Shown here: positions 15,570 through 23,220 of the stretch, one piece after another
Layout of the letters: the number at the start of each line of letters is the position of its first letter
How positions within the stretch are numbered: the stretch's first letter is position 1
Assembly: GCA_045601405.1 (NCBI GenBank)
Contig: JAZRZO010000059.1
Coordinates: forward strand, 1-31,489
Length of the DNA: 31,489 nucleotides
From: RGIG5612 sp045601405
Lineage (GTDB): Bacteria > Bacillota > Clostridia > Lachnospirales > Lachnospiraceae
Direction of reading: 5' to 3'
The notes under the pieces: model-generated
What the model saw: only the letters and a program-made list of their open reading frames with translations
What the model was told of the DNA's origin: nothing
The model's database searches: none
Made by a program: the position numbers and the translations under genes

Positions 15570-17348
15570 ATGTCAAAAAACAATAATTCAAAAAATAATA
15601 CTGAACAAAAGAAAAGCAACACAAAGAAAACATTATTGAAAACAGGCAACAAAAAAACAGCAGTTGCAAAACGCAACTCGAAAAGATCGAAGAAACAGCA
15701 GTCTTTAAGGATCATACCGCTTGGTGGCCTTGAGCAGATAGGCATGAATATGACGGCGATAGAATATAACGGAAATATAATCGTTATAGACTGCGGAATG
15801 GCATTCGCTGATGACACCCTGCTTGGTATAGACCTTATCATTCCGGATATAACATATCTGAAACAGAACAGATCGAGGGTCAGAGCAGTACTGATAACAC
15901 ACGGACACGAAGATCATATAGGTGCCATACCATATATCTTTAAAGAGCTTAAAGTGCCGATCTACGGAACCCGGCTATCCATCGCACTCATCAAAAAGAA
16001 GCTGGAGGAGCATAAGCTTGCTGATTCCGTAAAGCTGAAGGTGGTAGAATACGGGCATAAATTTTATATACAGGAGTTTAAGGTTGAGTTTATAAGGACA
16101 AACCACAGTATTTCCGATGCCGCCGCGATAGCTATAAGAACGCCGGCCGGCCTGCTTGTTCATACGGGGGATTTTAAAGTGGACTATACTCCCGTATATG
16201 GAGATACGATCAATCTGGCAAGGTTTTCAGAGTTGGGGCAAAAAGGCGTATTAGCTGTAATGAGTGATTCGACTAATGCCCAACGGCCCGGATATACGAT
16301 GAGCGAGACATCAGTGGGCGCGACCTTTGATGAGCTCTTTGCCGCCCATCAGAAGGAAAGGCTTGTTGTGGCGACCTTCGCGTCTAATGTTGACAGGGTT
16401 CAGCAGGTGATCAATTCCGCGCATAAATATAAGAGAAAAGTTATATTGGAGGGCCGTTCAATGCTTAATATCATTGAGACGGCAACAGAACTCGGCTATA
16501 TAAAAATGCCGAAAAACACTCTTGTATCGGTTGATGATATTGGAAACTATCCTCCGCATAAAATAGCAATAATCACTACCGGAAGTCAGGGTGAGAGCAT
16601 GGCTGCGCTTTCAAGAATGGCCGCGAATACACATAAAAAGATCAACATAGGCAAAGGAGATGTGGTGATCTTTTCGTCAAGTCCTATACCCGGAAATGAG
16701 AAGGCAGTGTCCTATGTTATGAATGAGCTTTCAGAGATGGGCGCTGAGGTTATCTTTGAGCAGACCCACGTATCTGGACATGCCTGCAAGGAAGAGCTTA
16801 AGCTGATATACGCGCTCTTAAAACCGCAGTATATCATACCTATGCACGGTGAGTTCAGACATCGCATGGCAAATTCACAGATTGCACATGATATGGGATA
16901 TAATGATAAAAATGTATTTATGATCGATACAGGTGATATCCTCGAGCTGACCGCAAAAAAAGGACAGGTGACGGGACATGTCGCAGCCGGAGGCATATAT
17001 GTGGACAACTCCGGAGTCGAGGATGTCGGAAGAACGGTTCTTGAAGACAGAAAGGATCTGGCGGAAAGAGGTGTTCTGATAGTTACGGTATGCCTTAACG
17101 TGAGCGAGGGCTTTATAATATCAGGTCCGGAGATGTTTACCAGAGGATGGGTGTATGATGGCGAAAGCGACAAATTGATTGAAGAAGTAAAGGAAATAGT
17201 TTATAATGCGTTAATTGATTATTTAAAGCTTAACCACTACAATCGTGGGAAGGCAAAAATGGTGATTGCGGATGAGATCCGCAGATATCTGAGGACTAAA
17301 AACAACAAAGGACCGATGATATTACCGTTTATCTTAGAGACTGAGTGA
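15570..17348 (+). CDS. rnj: Ribonuclease J
   Basis: RNase J is a metallo-beta-lactamase/beta-CASP nuclease with endo- and 5'-3' exonuclease activity, central to mRNA decay and rRNA maturation in Firmicutes. The zinc motif HGHEDHIG is at 111-118. Later come HTGDFKVDYTP, SDSTNAQRPGYTMSE, the beta-CASP segment EGRSMLNI, HVSGHACKEELK and PMHGEFRH. The 592 residues include a 45-residue Asn/Lys/Thr-rich N-terminal tail beyond the usual start at SLRIIPLGGLEQIGMN. AAGGAGAG precedes the ATG. Whether it corresponds to J1 or J2 cannot be decided here. Confidence 0.96.
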   Translation: MSKNNNSKNNTEQKKSNTKKTLLKTGNKKTAVAKRNSKRSKKQQSLRIIPLGGLEQIGMNMTAIEYNGNIIVIDCGMAFADDTLLGIDLIIPDITYLKQNRSRVRAVLITHGHEDHIGAIPYIFKELKVPIYGTRLSIALIKKKLEEHKLADSVKLKVVEYGHKFYIQEFKVEFIRTNHSISDAAAIAIRTPAGLLVHTGDFKVDYTPVYGDTINLARFSELGQKGVLAVMSDSTNAQRPGYTMSETSVGATFDELFAAHQKERLVVATFASNVDRVQQVINSAHKYKRKVILEGRSMLNIIETATELGYIKMPKNTLVSVDDIGNYPPHKIAIITTGSQGESMAALSRMAANTHKKINIGKGDVVIFSSSPIPGNEKAVSYVMNELSEMGAEVIFEQTHVSGHACKEELKLIYALLKPQYIIPMHGEFRHRMANSQIAHDMGYNDKNVFMIDTGDILELTAKKGQVTGHVAAGGIYVDNSGVEDVGRTVLEDRKDLAERGVLIVTVCLNVSEGFIISGPEMFTRGWVYDGESDKLIEEVKEIVYNALIDYLKLNHYNRGKAKMVIADEIRRYLRTKNNKGPMILPFILETE

Positions 17349-17365
17349 CAGTATACGGGTAGAAA

Positions 17366-17959
17366 ATGGCAAAAAGAAAAGTAGTAAGAAAAATAAATAA
17401 TGTAAATACTTCAACAAGCAGCAGTAGCAGCGCAAATACAAGACGTGAACAGATAAGTGATACCTTATCGGGCACCGGAACGATAAGAAGCAATCTGGAA
17501 AGATACCGGTCTGATGATGTTGAACGCGTGAAGGCAAGGCAGGGTCAGGGATCAGCCGCGGACGGGTCCAGGAAACGCCAGCTTGGAGACAAGGAAAAGA
17601 AGCTACGTAAGAAAAGACTGATAATACGTTTGTGTGTCACGGCTTTTGTTCTGATCTTATGCGCTGCCGGCTTCACGTTTATGTACTGGATATTCCATGA
17701 TGTTCCTGTTGATGAGGATAACAAACAAAGGATAGAGGTTACGATCACAGAAGGCATCACAGATTCCGAAGTGGGAGATATCCTCAAAGAGAAGGGCTGC
17801 ATCAAGGACAAAACTCTGTATAAGCTAAGAACTATCATATACGACGCGAATTATGTTCCGGGTGTTTATGATGTGAGTCCATCCTATACAACCGAAAAGA
17901 TAATAAATATTCTTTCGGGATATGATTATTCCGCAGACGGGTTAATGGAAGAAGAGTAG
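17366..17959 (+). CDS. MltG/YceG-like membrane protein lacking the catalytic domain
   Basis: The first 80 residues are basic, Ser- and Asn-rich and probably cytoplasmic. One membrane helix spans about 85-110, and residues about 122-185 (RIEVTITEGITDSEVGDILKEKGCIKD... GVYDVSPSYTTEKIINILSG) match the LysM-like N-terminal domain of MltG. Full-length MltG has some 340 residues and carries its catalytic glutamate in a C-terminal domain; here the protein stops at 197. Position before trmR and the U32 gene matches Bacillus yrrL (mltG). It may bind glycan or septal proteins without cleaving, or be a degenerate homologue. Confidence 0.8.
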   Translation: MAKRKVVRKINNVNTSTSSSSSANTRREQISDTLSGTGTIRSNLERYRSDDVERVKARQGQGSAADGSRKRQLGDKEKKLRKKRLIIRLCVTAFVLILCAAGFTFMYWIFHDVPVDEDNKQRIEVTITEGITDSEVGDILKEKGCIKDKTLYKLRTIIYDANYVPGVYDVSPSYTTEKIINILSGYDYSADGLMEEE

Positions 17960-18026
17960 CGCAGACAATAAATAAAGGAGTATTTTGCCGGGATCGTTAA
18001 TTATTTTAACGGTCCTGTTTATTAAA

Positions 18027-18659
18027 ATGATAGTTGATGAAAATATAAGCAAATACCTGCATTCGCTCGATACCGGTATCTCCGGGGAGCTTGAGGGATT
18101 AAGGCGCAAGGCGGAGGAGCTGGGGGTTCCCGTTATAAGAAGAGAGACGGAAAGCTTTCTGAAAGTTTTTCTTAATATCTTACAGCCGGAACATATCCTG
18201 GAAATAGGGAGCGGTATAGCTTATTCATCGATATTCATGTCACGGTGCTGCGAAAGCATCGCAAGGATAGATACCATAGAAAACTATCCGCCGAGAATAG
18301 CAATGGCAAAGGAAAATCTAAAAAACAACAAAAAAATCTATCTGGTCGAGGGTGATGCCTGCAAAATAATAAAAGATATGACCGGCTGCTATGAACTTAT
18401 ATTTCTTGACGGACCAAAGGCACAGTATCCGGAGATGCTTCCCGACCTGTTAAGGCTTTTGGGAAGTGAAGGAGTATTGATAGCAGATAATGTTCTGCTG
18501 GAAGGAGACACCGCCAAAAGCAGATTTGCGGTCGAAAGAAGGGACAGGACGATGCATGAGAGAATGAGAATGTTTTTAAAGCTCATTACAGGAAACGAAG
18601 AACTTTTAACAACAGTACAGGCGATAGGCGACGGTCTTTCGATAAGTCTGAAAAAATGA
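18027..18659 (+). CDS. trmR: tRNA 5-hydroxyuridine methyltransferase (TrmR-like O-methyltransferase)
   Basis: A class I S-adenosylmethionine O-methyltransferase with LEIGSGIAYSSIFMS (motif I), IDTIENYPPRIAMAKENL and IFLDGPKAQYPEML. The family start MIVDENISKYLHSLD supports the ATG at 18027. However, the only good ribosome site (AAAGGAG, 17974-17980) lies before a TTG at 17985, which would add 14 hydrophobic residues; this start is unresolved. Bacillus TrmR (YrrM) methylates ho5U34 to mo5U34 in tRNA after TrhP hydroxylation. The next gene is TrhP-like, supporting the same role here. Confidence 0.85.
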   Translation: MIVDENISKYLHSLDTGISGELEGLRRKAEELGVPVIRRETESFLKVFLNILQPEHILEIGSGIAYSSIFMSRCCESIARIDTIENYPPRIAMAKENLKNNKKIYLVEGDACKIIKDMTGCYELIFLDGPKAQYPEMLPDLLRLLGSEGVLIADNVLLEGDTAKSRFAVERRDRTMHERMRMFLKLITGNEELLTTVQAIGDGLSISLKK

Positions 18660-19918
18660 TGACAGGCAGGATGAACGATCAAAAAAAACCGGAACTTCTG
18701 ATGCCGGCAGGAAGTCCTGAGGTGCTCAGGACTGCGGTCATATATGGAGCGGATGCGGTATATATCGGGGGAGAAGAATTTTCCCTAAGAGCAAAGGCGC
18801 ATAACTTTTCTCATGAGGATATGAAGGAAGGCATTGCTTTTGCGCATGAACATAATGTCAAAGTATATCTGACGGCAAATATAATCGCCCATAACAGTGA
18901 CATAGAGGATGTCTCGGAATATTTTTATTCGATCAAAGATATAGGAGTTGACGCACTGATAATCTCTGATCCGGGCATCTTTGCTCTGGCGGGGGAAATA
19001 TTGCCGGATATTGATATTCATATCAGTACACAGGCCAACACATCTAACTACGCCGCTTTTGAATTCTGGAGAAAGCTTGGCGCAAAAAGAGTAGTGACTG
19101 CAAGAGAAATGAGTCTTGCGGAGATAAAGGAACTCAGGGCAAGGATACCGGACGATATGGAGATAGAAAGCTTTATACACGGGGCCATGTGCATATCATA
19201 TTCCGGAAGATGCCTGTTAAGCGCGTATATGACGGGGCGGAGCGCCAATTCGGGAGAATGTACGCACCCGTGCAGATGGAAATATAGTTTGGTCGAGGCA
19301 AACCGTCCCGGCGAATATATGCCGGTGGAGGAAAACGAAAGAGGAACATATATATTTAACTCAAAAGACCTCTGCATGATAGAACATATTCCCGGGCTTA
19401 TAGCTGCAGGGATAGACAGCTTTAAGGTTGAGGGAAGGATGAAGAGCGCATTGTATGCGGCCAGTATTGCGCGCGCATACCGTCTTGCGATCGATGAGTA
19501 TTTTGCAGCTCCTGAAAAATACAGGAGCCGTCTGAATTTTTATAAAAACGAGATCTCCAAGTGCACATACAGGGAATATACCACTGGTTTCTTTTTCGGA
19601 AAGCCTGGTGAAAGCGCCCAGATATATGATGAGTCGACATATGTGAAGGAGTGGGTCTTTCTCGGGATATATAAAGGGAATAGCATCGAAAAAAACGGAA
19701 AGACATACTTTGGATTTGAACAGAAAAACAAGTTTTGTATAGGGAATGAGATAGAGGTGATGAAGCCCTCGGGTGAAAATATATCTGTTGTTGTTTCGGA
19801 TATGCTTAATGATGGCGGTGAACATATTGAAAGCTGTCCCCACCCGGGACAAAACTTCTTTATCTCTATAGACGCGCTGCTTTCACCATATGATATCATC
19901 AGAAAAAAAGAGGTCTGA
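18656..19918 (+). CDS. Peptidase U32 family protein, likely tRNA wobble-uridine hydroxylation protein (TrhP-like)
   Basis: The U32 signature ESFIHGAMCISYSGRC is at 171-186, and Cys179, Cys186, Cys202 and Cys206 could hold an iron-sulfur cluster. The N-terminus KPELLMPAGSPEVLRTAVIYGADAVYIGG is typical. The name 'peptidase' is historical: TrhP proteins of this family hydroxylate U34 of tRNA using prephenate. Bacillus has two such genes (yrrN, yrrO) after trmR; only one is present here, with 420 residues. It overlaps trmR by four bases (ATGA); a second ATG at 18671 is also possible. Confidence 0.9.
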   Translation: MMTGRMNDQKKPELLMPAGSPEVLRTAVIYGADAVYIGGEEFSLRAKAHNFSHEDMKEGIAFAHEHNVKVYLTANIIAHNSDIEDVSEYFYSIKDIGVDALIISDPGIFALAGEILPDIDIHISTQANTSNYAAFEFWRKLGAKRVVTAREMSLAEIKELRARIPDDMEIESFIHGAMCISYSGRCLLSAYMTGRSANSGECTHPCRWKYSLVEANRPGEYMPVEENERGTYIFNSKDLCMIEHIPGLIAAGIDSFKVEGRMKSALYAASIARAYRLAIDEYFAAPEKYRSRLNFYKNEISKCTYREYTTGFFFGKPGESAQIYDESTYVKEWVFLGIYKGNSIEKNGKTYFGFEQKNKFCIGNEIEVMKPSGENISVVVSDMLNDGGEHIESCPHPGQNFFISIDALLSPYDIIRKKEV

Positions 19919-19924
19919 AACATA

Positions 19925-19953
19925 TTGAAATTTGCCGGTGATGAATATATCAT
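19925..19953 (+). promoter_or_regulatory. Promoter of the esterase gene
   Basis: TTGAAA (19925-19930), 17-nt spacer, TATCAT (19948-19953), then exactly 9 nt to the ATG at 19963, with no Shine-Dalgarno between. It fits a leaderless or nearly leaderless transcript. Confidence 0.6.
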
Positions 19954-19962
19954 TTACGAGTT

Positions 19963-20745
19963 ATGATCAATATTAAGTGCGATCTTAAATCACATATACT
20001 TGCGACCAGGGTCGATATTGATATATTTCTTCCTGATGCAAGAGGATATATTGATGAAGTGGATGATTACAAAAGCTACTATTCATTTGAGCCCTTTAAA
20101 ACGATCTTTCTTATGCATGGGGCATGGGACCGGGGTGTTCAATGGATAGAGAACACAAGCGTTTTAAGGCTTGCGGAGGAAAAGGGCTTTGCACTTGTTG
20201 TTCCTTCGGTCGGAAATACTTTTTACGCGAACACGCTTTACGGTCTGCGCTATGAAGACTATTTCATGAATGAACTGACGGGTTTTGTCAGAGGTCTTTT
20301 TCCTCTTTCGGAAAGACCTGAGGATAACTTCCTGTGCGGAGTGTCAATGGGAGGGTACGGCGCGCTTAAGGCAGTTTTTAAAAAACCTGAAGCGTTTGGC
20401 GGATGTGCTGTAATGAGTTCGGTTGTTGACATTTCGGCATCGGCGAGGATAATAAGAGCGCTTGGCGTTCAATCGGACATGACACTCGGACACTGGAGAG
20501 AGCTCAAGGGTTCGCAGTTTGATCTTCGCAGTATCATAGAGGAGAACAAAGGGCAATATGATAAGTTTCCTGCTCTGCTTATGATAGATAGTCCCGGAGA
20601 TTATCTGAATGAATATAACAGAGCTTTTCACGAATATCTGGAGACTGCCCGCATCAGTCATGACTATCGGGAATATGAGGGTCTGCATGAATGGAAGTTC
20701 TGGGATGAACACATGAAGGAATGTATAGATTTTTTTGCAAGCTGA
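19963..20745 (+). CDS. Esterase family alpha/beta hydrolase (EstA/esterase D-like)
   Basis: A 260-residue cytoplasmic alpha/beta hydrolase of the COG0627 type. The oxyanion region is IFLMHGAWDRGVQW (48-61), the nucleophile elbow is GVSMGG with Ser128, and the His is probably in EGLHEWKFWDEH near the C-terminus. The acid residue is likely in LMIDSPGDY. No signal peptide is visible. Relatives hydrolyse short acyl esters such as tributyrin, acetylated sugars or S-formylglutathione; the substrate cannot be chosen from sequence. It has its own promoter after the U32 gene. Confidence 0.85.
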   Translation: MINIKCDLKSHILATRVDIDIFLPDARGYIDEVDDYKSYYSFEPFKTIFLMHGAWDRGVQWIENTSVLRLAEEKGFALVVPSVGNTFYANTLYGLRYEDYFMNELTGFVRGLFPLSERPEDNFLCGVSMGGYGALKAVFKKPEAFGGCAVMSSVVDISASARIIRALGVQSDMTLGHWRELKGSQFDLRSIIEENKGQYDKFPALLMIDSPGDYLNEYNRAFHEYLETARISHDYREYEGLHEWKFWDEHMKECIDFFAS

Positions 20746-20755
20746 AGGAGCGGAT

Positions 20756-20920
20756 ATGAGTCAGGAAAAGGTTGATAAGTACAAAGAGGAAAAAAAGAAC
20801 AGAAAAAAGACTATCGCCAGAGAGAAAAGGGCTAAAGTAATATGGACTATCGCAGGTATAGTGGTGGCGGCAGCGATCGTTCTTCTTGTTGTTCTGTCTA
20901 TCGCGAACAGTGTGATCTGA
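20756..20920 (+). CDS. Small single-pass membrane protein (54 residues)
   Basis: A strong GAAGGAG site lies 5 nt before the ATG at 20756, which favours this start over the in-frame ATG 21 nt upstream inside the esterase gene. The first 27 residues are highly charged (EKVDKYKEEKKNRKKTIAREKRAK), followed by one membrane helix (VIWTIAGIVVAAAIVLLVVLSI, about 28-49) and a four-residue tail. That predicts a cytoplasmic basic N-terminus. It ends one base before the CPBP protease gene, so the two are probably translated together. I do not recognise a family. Confidence 0.75.
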   Translation: MSQEKVDKYKEEKKNRKKTIAREKRAKVIWTIAGIVVAAAIVLLVVLSIANSVI

Positions 20921-20921
20921 C

Positions 20922-21695
20922 ATGGCTGATGAAAGCGCGGGAAGAAAAATCTGGAGAGTTCTTTATCCTGTAATAGCTCTTTTTGTGTTTTATTTTGCTG
21001 TTATCTACGGCGCTCTGTTCATCTTTTCTTCGACTCCTGAACAAGGCGGAGGAACGGACGCCGCAATGGGAAGATACTTTCCCGTTATCACATCCGTAGC
21101 GCTTGCTGCGGTTATCATTGTTGAATTTATCTTTTATAAAAACGATTATGTGGCAGAAGACAGGACTTTTTTTAAAAAGCCCTTGAATATCATTCTTATA
21201 GCTGTTCTTGGAGCTGCGGCGTCACACGGGTTCAGCCTGCTCATATCACTCCTGAACCTGGGCAATGTGGCAGGTGATTATTCCGCGGTGGAAAATGAGA
21301 TATTCGGCGCAGGGGTGATCTTCACCATTTTAAGAGCACTTATACTTGCGCCTGTGGCAGAGGAACTGGTCTTTCGAGGACTTGTCTTCAGGCGGATGAA
21401 GGAATACACAAGCTTCTGGCCGGCGGCGATAGTAAGTGCGATATTCTTCGGGATTTATCATCTGAATCTCGAGCAGGGGATATACGCTTTTATATTCGGG
21501 CTTATCCTTGCTGCTGTATATAACAGATTCAATAACATATTTGCGCCGATACTCCTGCATTTCTTCGCTAATCTTCTCTCTGTGATACTCGTGTATGCCA
21601 ATGCGGAATATCCTTCGCAGACAATCATTATAATTGTGATGGCTGCATGTATCATCGTCTCCGCTTTCACTATCTTCAAGCTCCTCCGTGTATAG
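20922..21695 (+). CDS. CPBP family intramembrane glutamic metalloprotease
   Basis: A polytopic membrane protein of 257 residues with the CPBP (Abi/CAAX protease) motifs: EELVFRG at 147-153, FFGIYH ending in His180, and HFFANLL further on. These supply the catalytic Glu and zinc- or water-binding His residues. The family includes Rce1-like prenyl-protein proteases and bacteriocin self-immunity proteins; the substrate is unknown. It is preceded directly by the 54-residue membrane protein and lacks its own good ribosome site, suggesting coupling. Confidence 0.9.
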   Translation: MADESAGRKIWRVLYPVIALFVFYFAVIYGALFIFSSTPEQGGGTDAAMGRYFPVITSVALAAVIIVEFIFYKNDYVAEDRTFFKKPLNIILIAVLGAAASHGFSLLISLLNLGNVAGDYSAVENEIFGAGVIFTILRALILAPVAEELVFRGLVFRRMKEYTSFWPAAIVSAIFFGIYHLNLEQGIYAFIFGLILAAVYNRFNNIFAPILLHFFANLLSVILVYANAEYPSQTIIIIVMAACIIVSAFTIFKLLRV

Positions 21696-21738
21696 ATATT
21701 TATGAGTCTTTCATCTGGATGGATGATGGCGAAAGCTG

Positions 21739-21768
21739 TTGATATTTTTCTTTTTATTATGATATAAT
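21739..21768 (+). promoter_or_regulatory. Promoter of the acyl carrier protein gene
   Basis: TTGATA (21739-21744), 18-nt spacer, TATAAT (21763-21768) with an upstream TG, so an extended -10. An inverted repeat GATATTT (21741-21747)/AAATATC (21776-21782) flanks the -10 and could be an operator. The leader is about 42 nt with AAAGGAG at 21800-21806. Confidence 0.75.
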
Positions 21769-21816
21769 ACGCGCGAAATATCATAAAATTCACATATAGA
21801 AAGGAGAACACCGATA

Positions 21817-22065
21817 ATGGAGTTCAGAGAGGAAGTAATTCAGATACTTATTGACAGAGCAGCGAAGATGTTTGGAGTTGATCCTTCAACACTCGGTCCG
21901 GACACAAGGTTTAAAGAAGACCTTCAATGTAAGTCTGCCAACATCGTTCAGTTCACAACATCTCTTGAGGACGAATATGATGTGGAAGTTCCATACATGG
22001 AGTTCAACAGAAAGGCTACATTTGCTGAAGCGGCTGATTACATCGCAGAGCTTTGTGACGAGTAA
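21817..22065 (+). CDS. Acyl carrier protein-like protein with altered DSL motif
   Basis: The 82 residues align along the whole ACP fold, including TRFKEDL and TSLEDEYDVEVP. The expected attachment motif DSL is KSA (39-41): Ser40, the phosphopantetheine site, is kept, but the Asp before it and Leu after it are replaced. It is strongly expressed to judge from promoter and ribosome site. It sits just before phosphate acetyltransferase and not in a fatty-acid operon. It may be a specialised carrier protein instead of the housekeeping AcpP. Confidence 0.85.
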   Translation: MEFREEVIQILIDRAAKMFGVDPSTLGPDTRFKEDLQCKSANIVQFTTSLEDEYDVEVPYMEFNRKATFAEAADYIAELCDE

Positions 22066-22081
22066 AGAATGATCTTGTGAA

Positions 22082-22115
22082 GCCACTCCTGTCTCAGGCG
22101 GGAGTGGCAATTTTA
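22082..22115 (+). terminator. Hairpin between the ACP and pta genes
   Basis: GCCACTCC (22082-22089) pairs with GGAGTGGC (22101-22108), followed by AATTTTA. It may be a partial terminator that lowers pta expression relative to the ACP gene, or a full terminator with pta expressed from elsewhere. No separate pta promoter was seen. Confidence 0.45.
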
Positions 22116-22133
22116 TGTATGGAGGAACTGACC

Positions 22134-23135
22134 ATGGATTTAATGGAAATGATGTTTGAAAAAGCAAAAGCTAACCGGCAGAGAGTTATCTTTCCGGAAG
22201 CAACAGAGGAAAAGATACTCCTTGCCGCACTCGAGGCTCATCAGAACGGCTATGTAAGCTCAACGCTTATCGGTGATCCCGCAGAGATAAAGGCAGCTGC
22301 GGAGCAATTCGGTATAGATATAAGCCCGATGGATATCTATGACAACACAGATGAGGTAAAGAACGAGGCAGCTTTTGAAAGATATATTGCTGAGTATTCT
22401 GATATGCTGAGTCTCAAGGCTCTTAAGAGAAAGAGCAAGGATCCTATGTACACTGCAATGGTGCTTCAGTGCATTGGCGAATATGATGTTACATTCGCCG
22501 GCCTTGCTCATTCAACGGGAGATGTTATCCTTGCGGCAACCACCATCATCGGTCTGAAGGACGGGATCGATACTTCGTCATCCACAGGTCTTGCCATTAT
22601 CCCCGGATTTGAGGGAAGTGAAGGACCATATCTTCTTTTTGGCGACAGTGCGGTATGTGCTAACCCGTCATCTGCCGAGCGTGCTTCTATCGCTATTTCA
22701 GCATGTGAGACTGTCCAGGAGCTTCTTGGATGGGAACCGAGATGCGCAATGCTCTCGTTCTCAACCGACGGGAGCATGGAAAATGAGATGGTGGATGATG
22801 TTCGTGAATCTGTACGCATTGCCAATGAGCGCCGTCCTGACCTTGCTATTGATGGTGAATTCCAGCTTGATGCCGCAATTGATCCGAATGTTGCTGCTAA
22901 AAAGGTTAAGAGGGAATCAAAGGTTGCAGGCAAAGCAAACATCCTTATCTGGCCGGATATCAACGTGGGCAATATCGCCGTTAAGCTTGTTCAGTTCTTT
23001 GCAGGCGCAGATGCTCCGGGACCGTTCCTTCAGGGATTCAAGAAGATCGCGGCTGACTGCTCAAGGAGCGCGCCGGTATCTGAGCTTGTGGGAAACATCG
23101 TTATGTGTGCCGTAAGAGCAGGTAACGCGAAATAA
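22134..23135 (+). CDS. pta: Phosphate acetyltransferase
   Basis: Pta interconverts acetyl-CoA and acetyl phosphate, the first step of acetate formation with ATP yield. The ATG at 22134 with GGAGG 8 nt upstream gives 333 residues; an earlier in-frame start would run through the hairpin and is unlikely. Conserved segments include RVIFPEATEEKILLAA, ARCVL-equivalent regions DVILAATTIIGLKDGIDTSSSTGL, and GDSAVCANPSSAERASIAISA and PDINVGNIAVKLVQFF. It is a single-domain PTA_PTB protein. ackA is not adjacent. A phosphotransbutyrylase role is less likely from these motifs. Confidence 0.93.
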   Translation: MDLMEMMFEKAKANRQRVIFPEATEEKILLAALEAHQNGYVSSTLIGDPAEIKAAAEQFGIDISPMDIYDNTDEVKNEAAFERYIAEYSDMLSLKALKRKSKDPMYTAMVLQCIGEYDVTFAGLAHSTGDVILAATTIIGLKDGIDTSSSTGLAIIPGFEGSEGPYLLFGDSAVCANPSSAERASIAISACETVQELLGWEPRCAMLSFSTDGSMENEMVDDVRESVRIANERRPDLAIDGEFQLDAAIDPNVAAKKVKRESKVAGKANILIWPDINVGNIAVKLVQFFAGADAPGPFLQGFKKIAADCSRSAPVSELVGNIVMCAVRAGNAK

Positions 23136-23159
23136 GTTGTTTCAACGATGTGTTTTAAA

Positions 23160-23188
23160 GGGGCTGCCGGCGGCAGCTCCTTATGTTT
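23160..23188 (+). terminator. Intrinsic terminator after pta
   Basis: GGGGCTGCC (23160-23168), loop GGC, GGCAGCTCC (23172-23180), then TTATGTTT. A 9-bp stem with one G-T pair and an interrupted T-tract. Confidence 0.6.
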
Positions 23189-23220
23189 AGAAAACTGCCG
23201 GGCAGAGGGCAGGGAGAGCC

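Noticed and set aside
21696..21760. Weak terminator after the CPBP gene (CTTTC...GAAAG with T-rich sequence)
   Set aside because: The stem is short and interrupted, and the T-rich stretch is better explained as the spacer of the ACP promoter.
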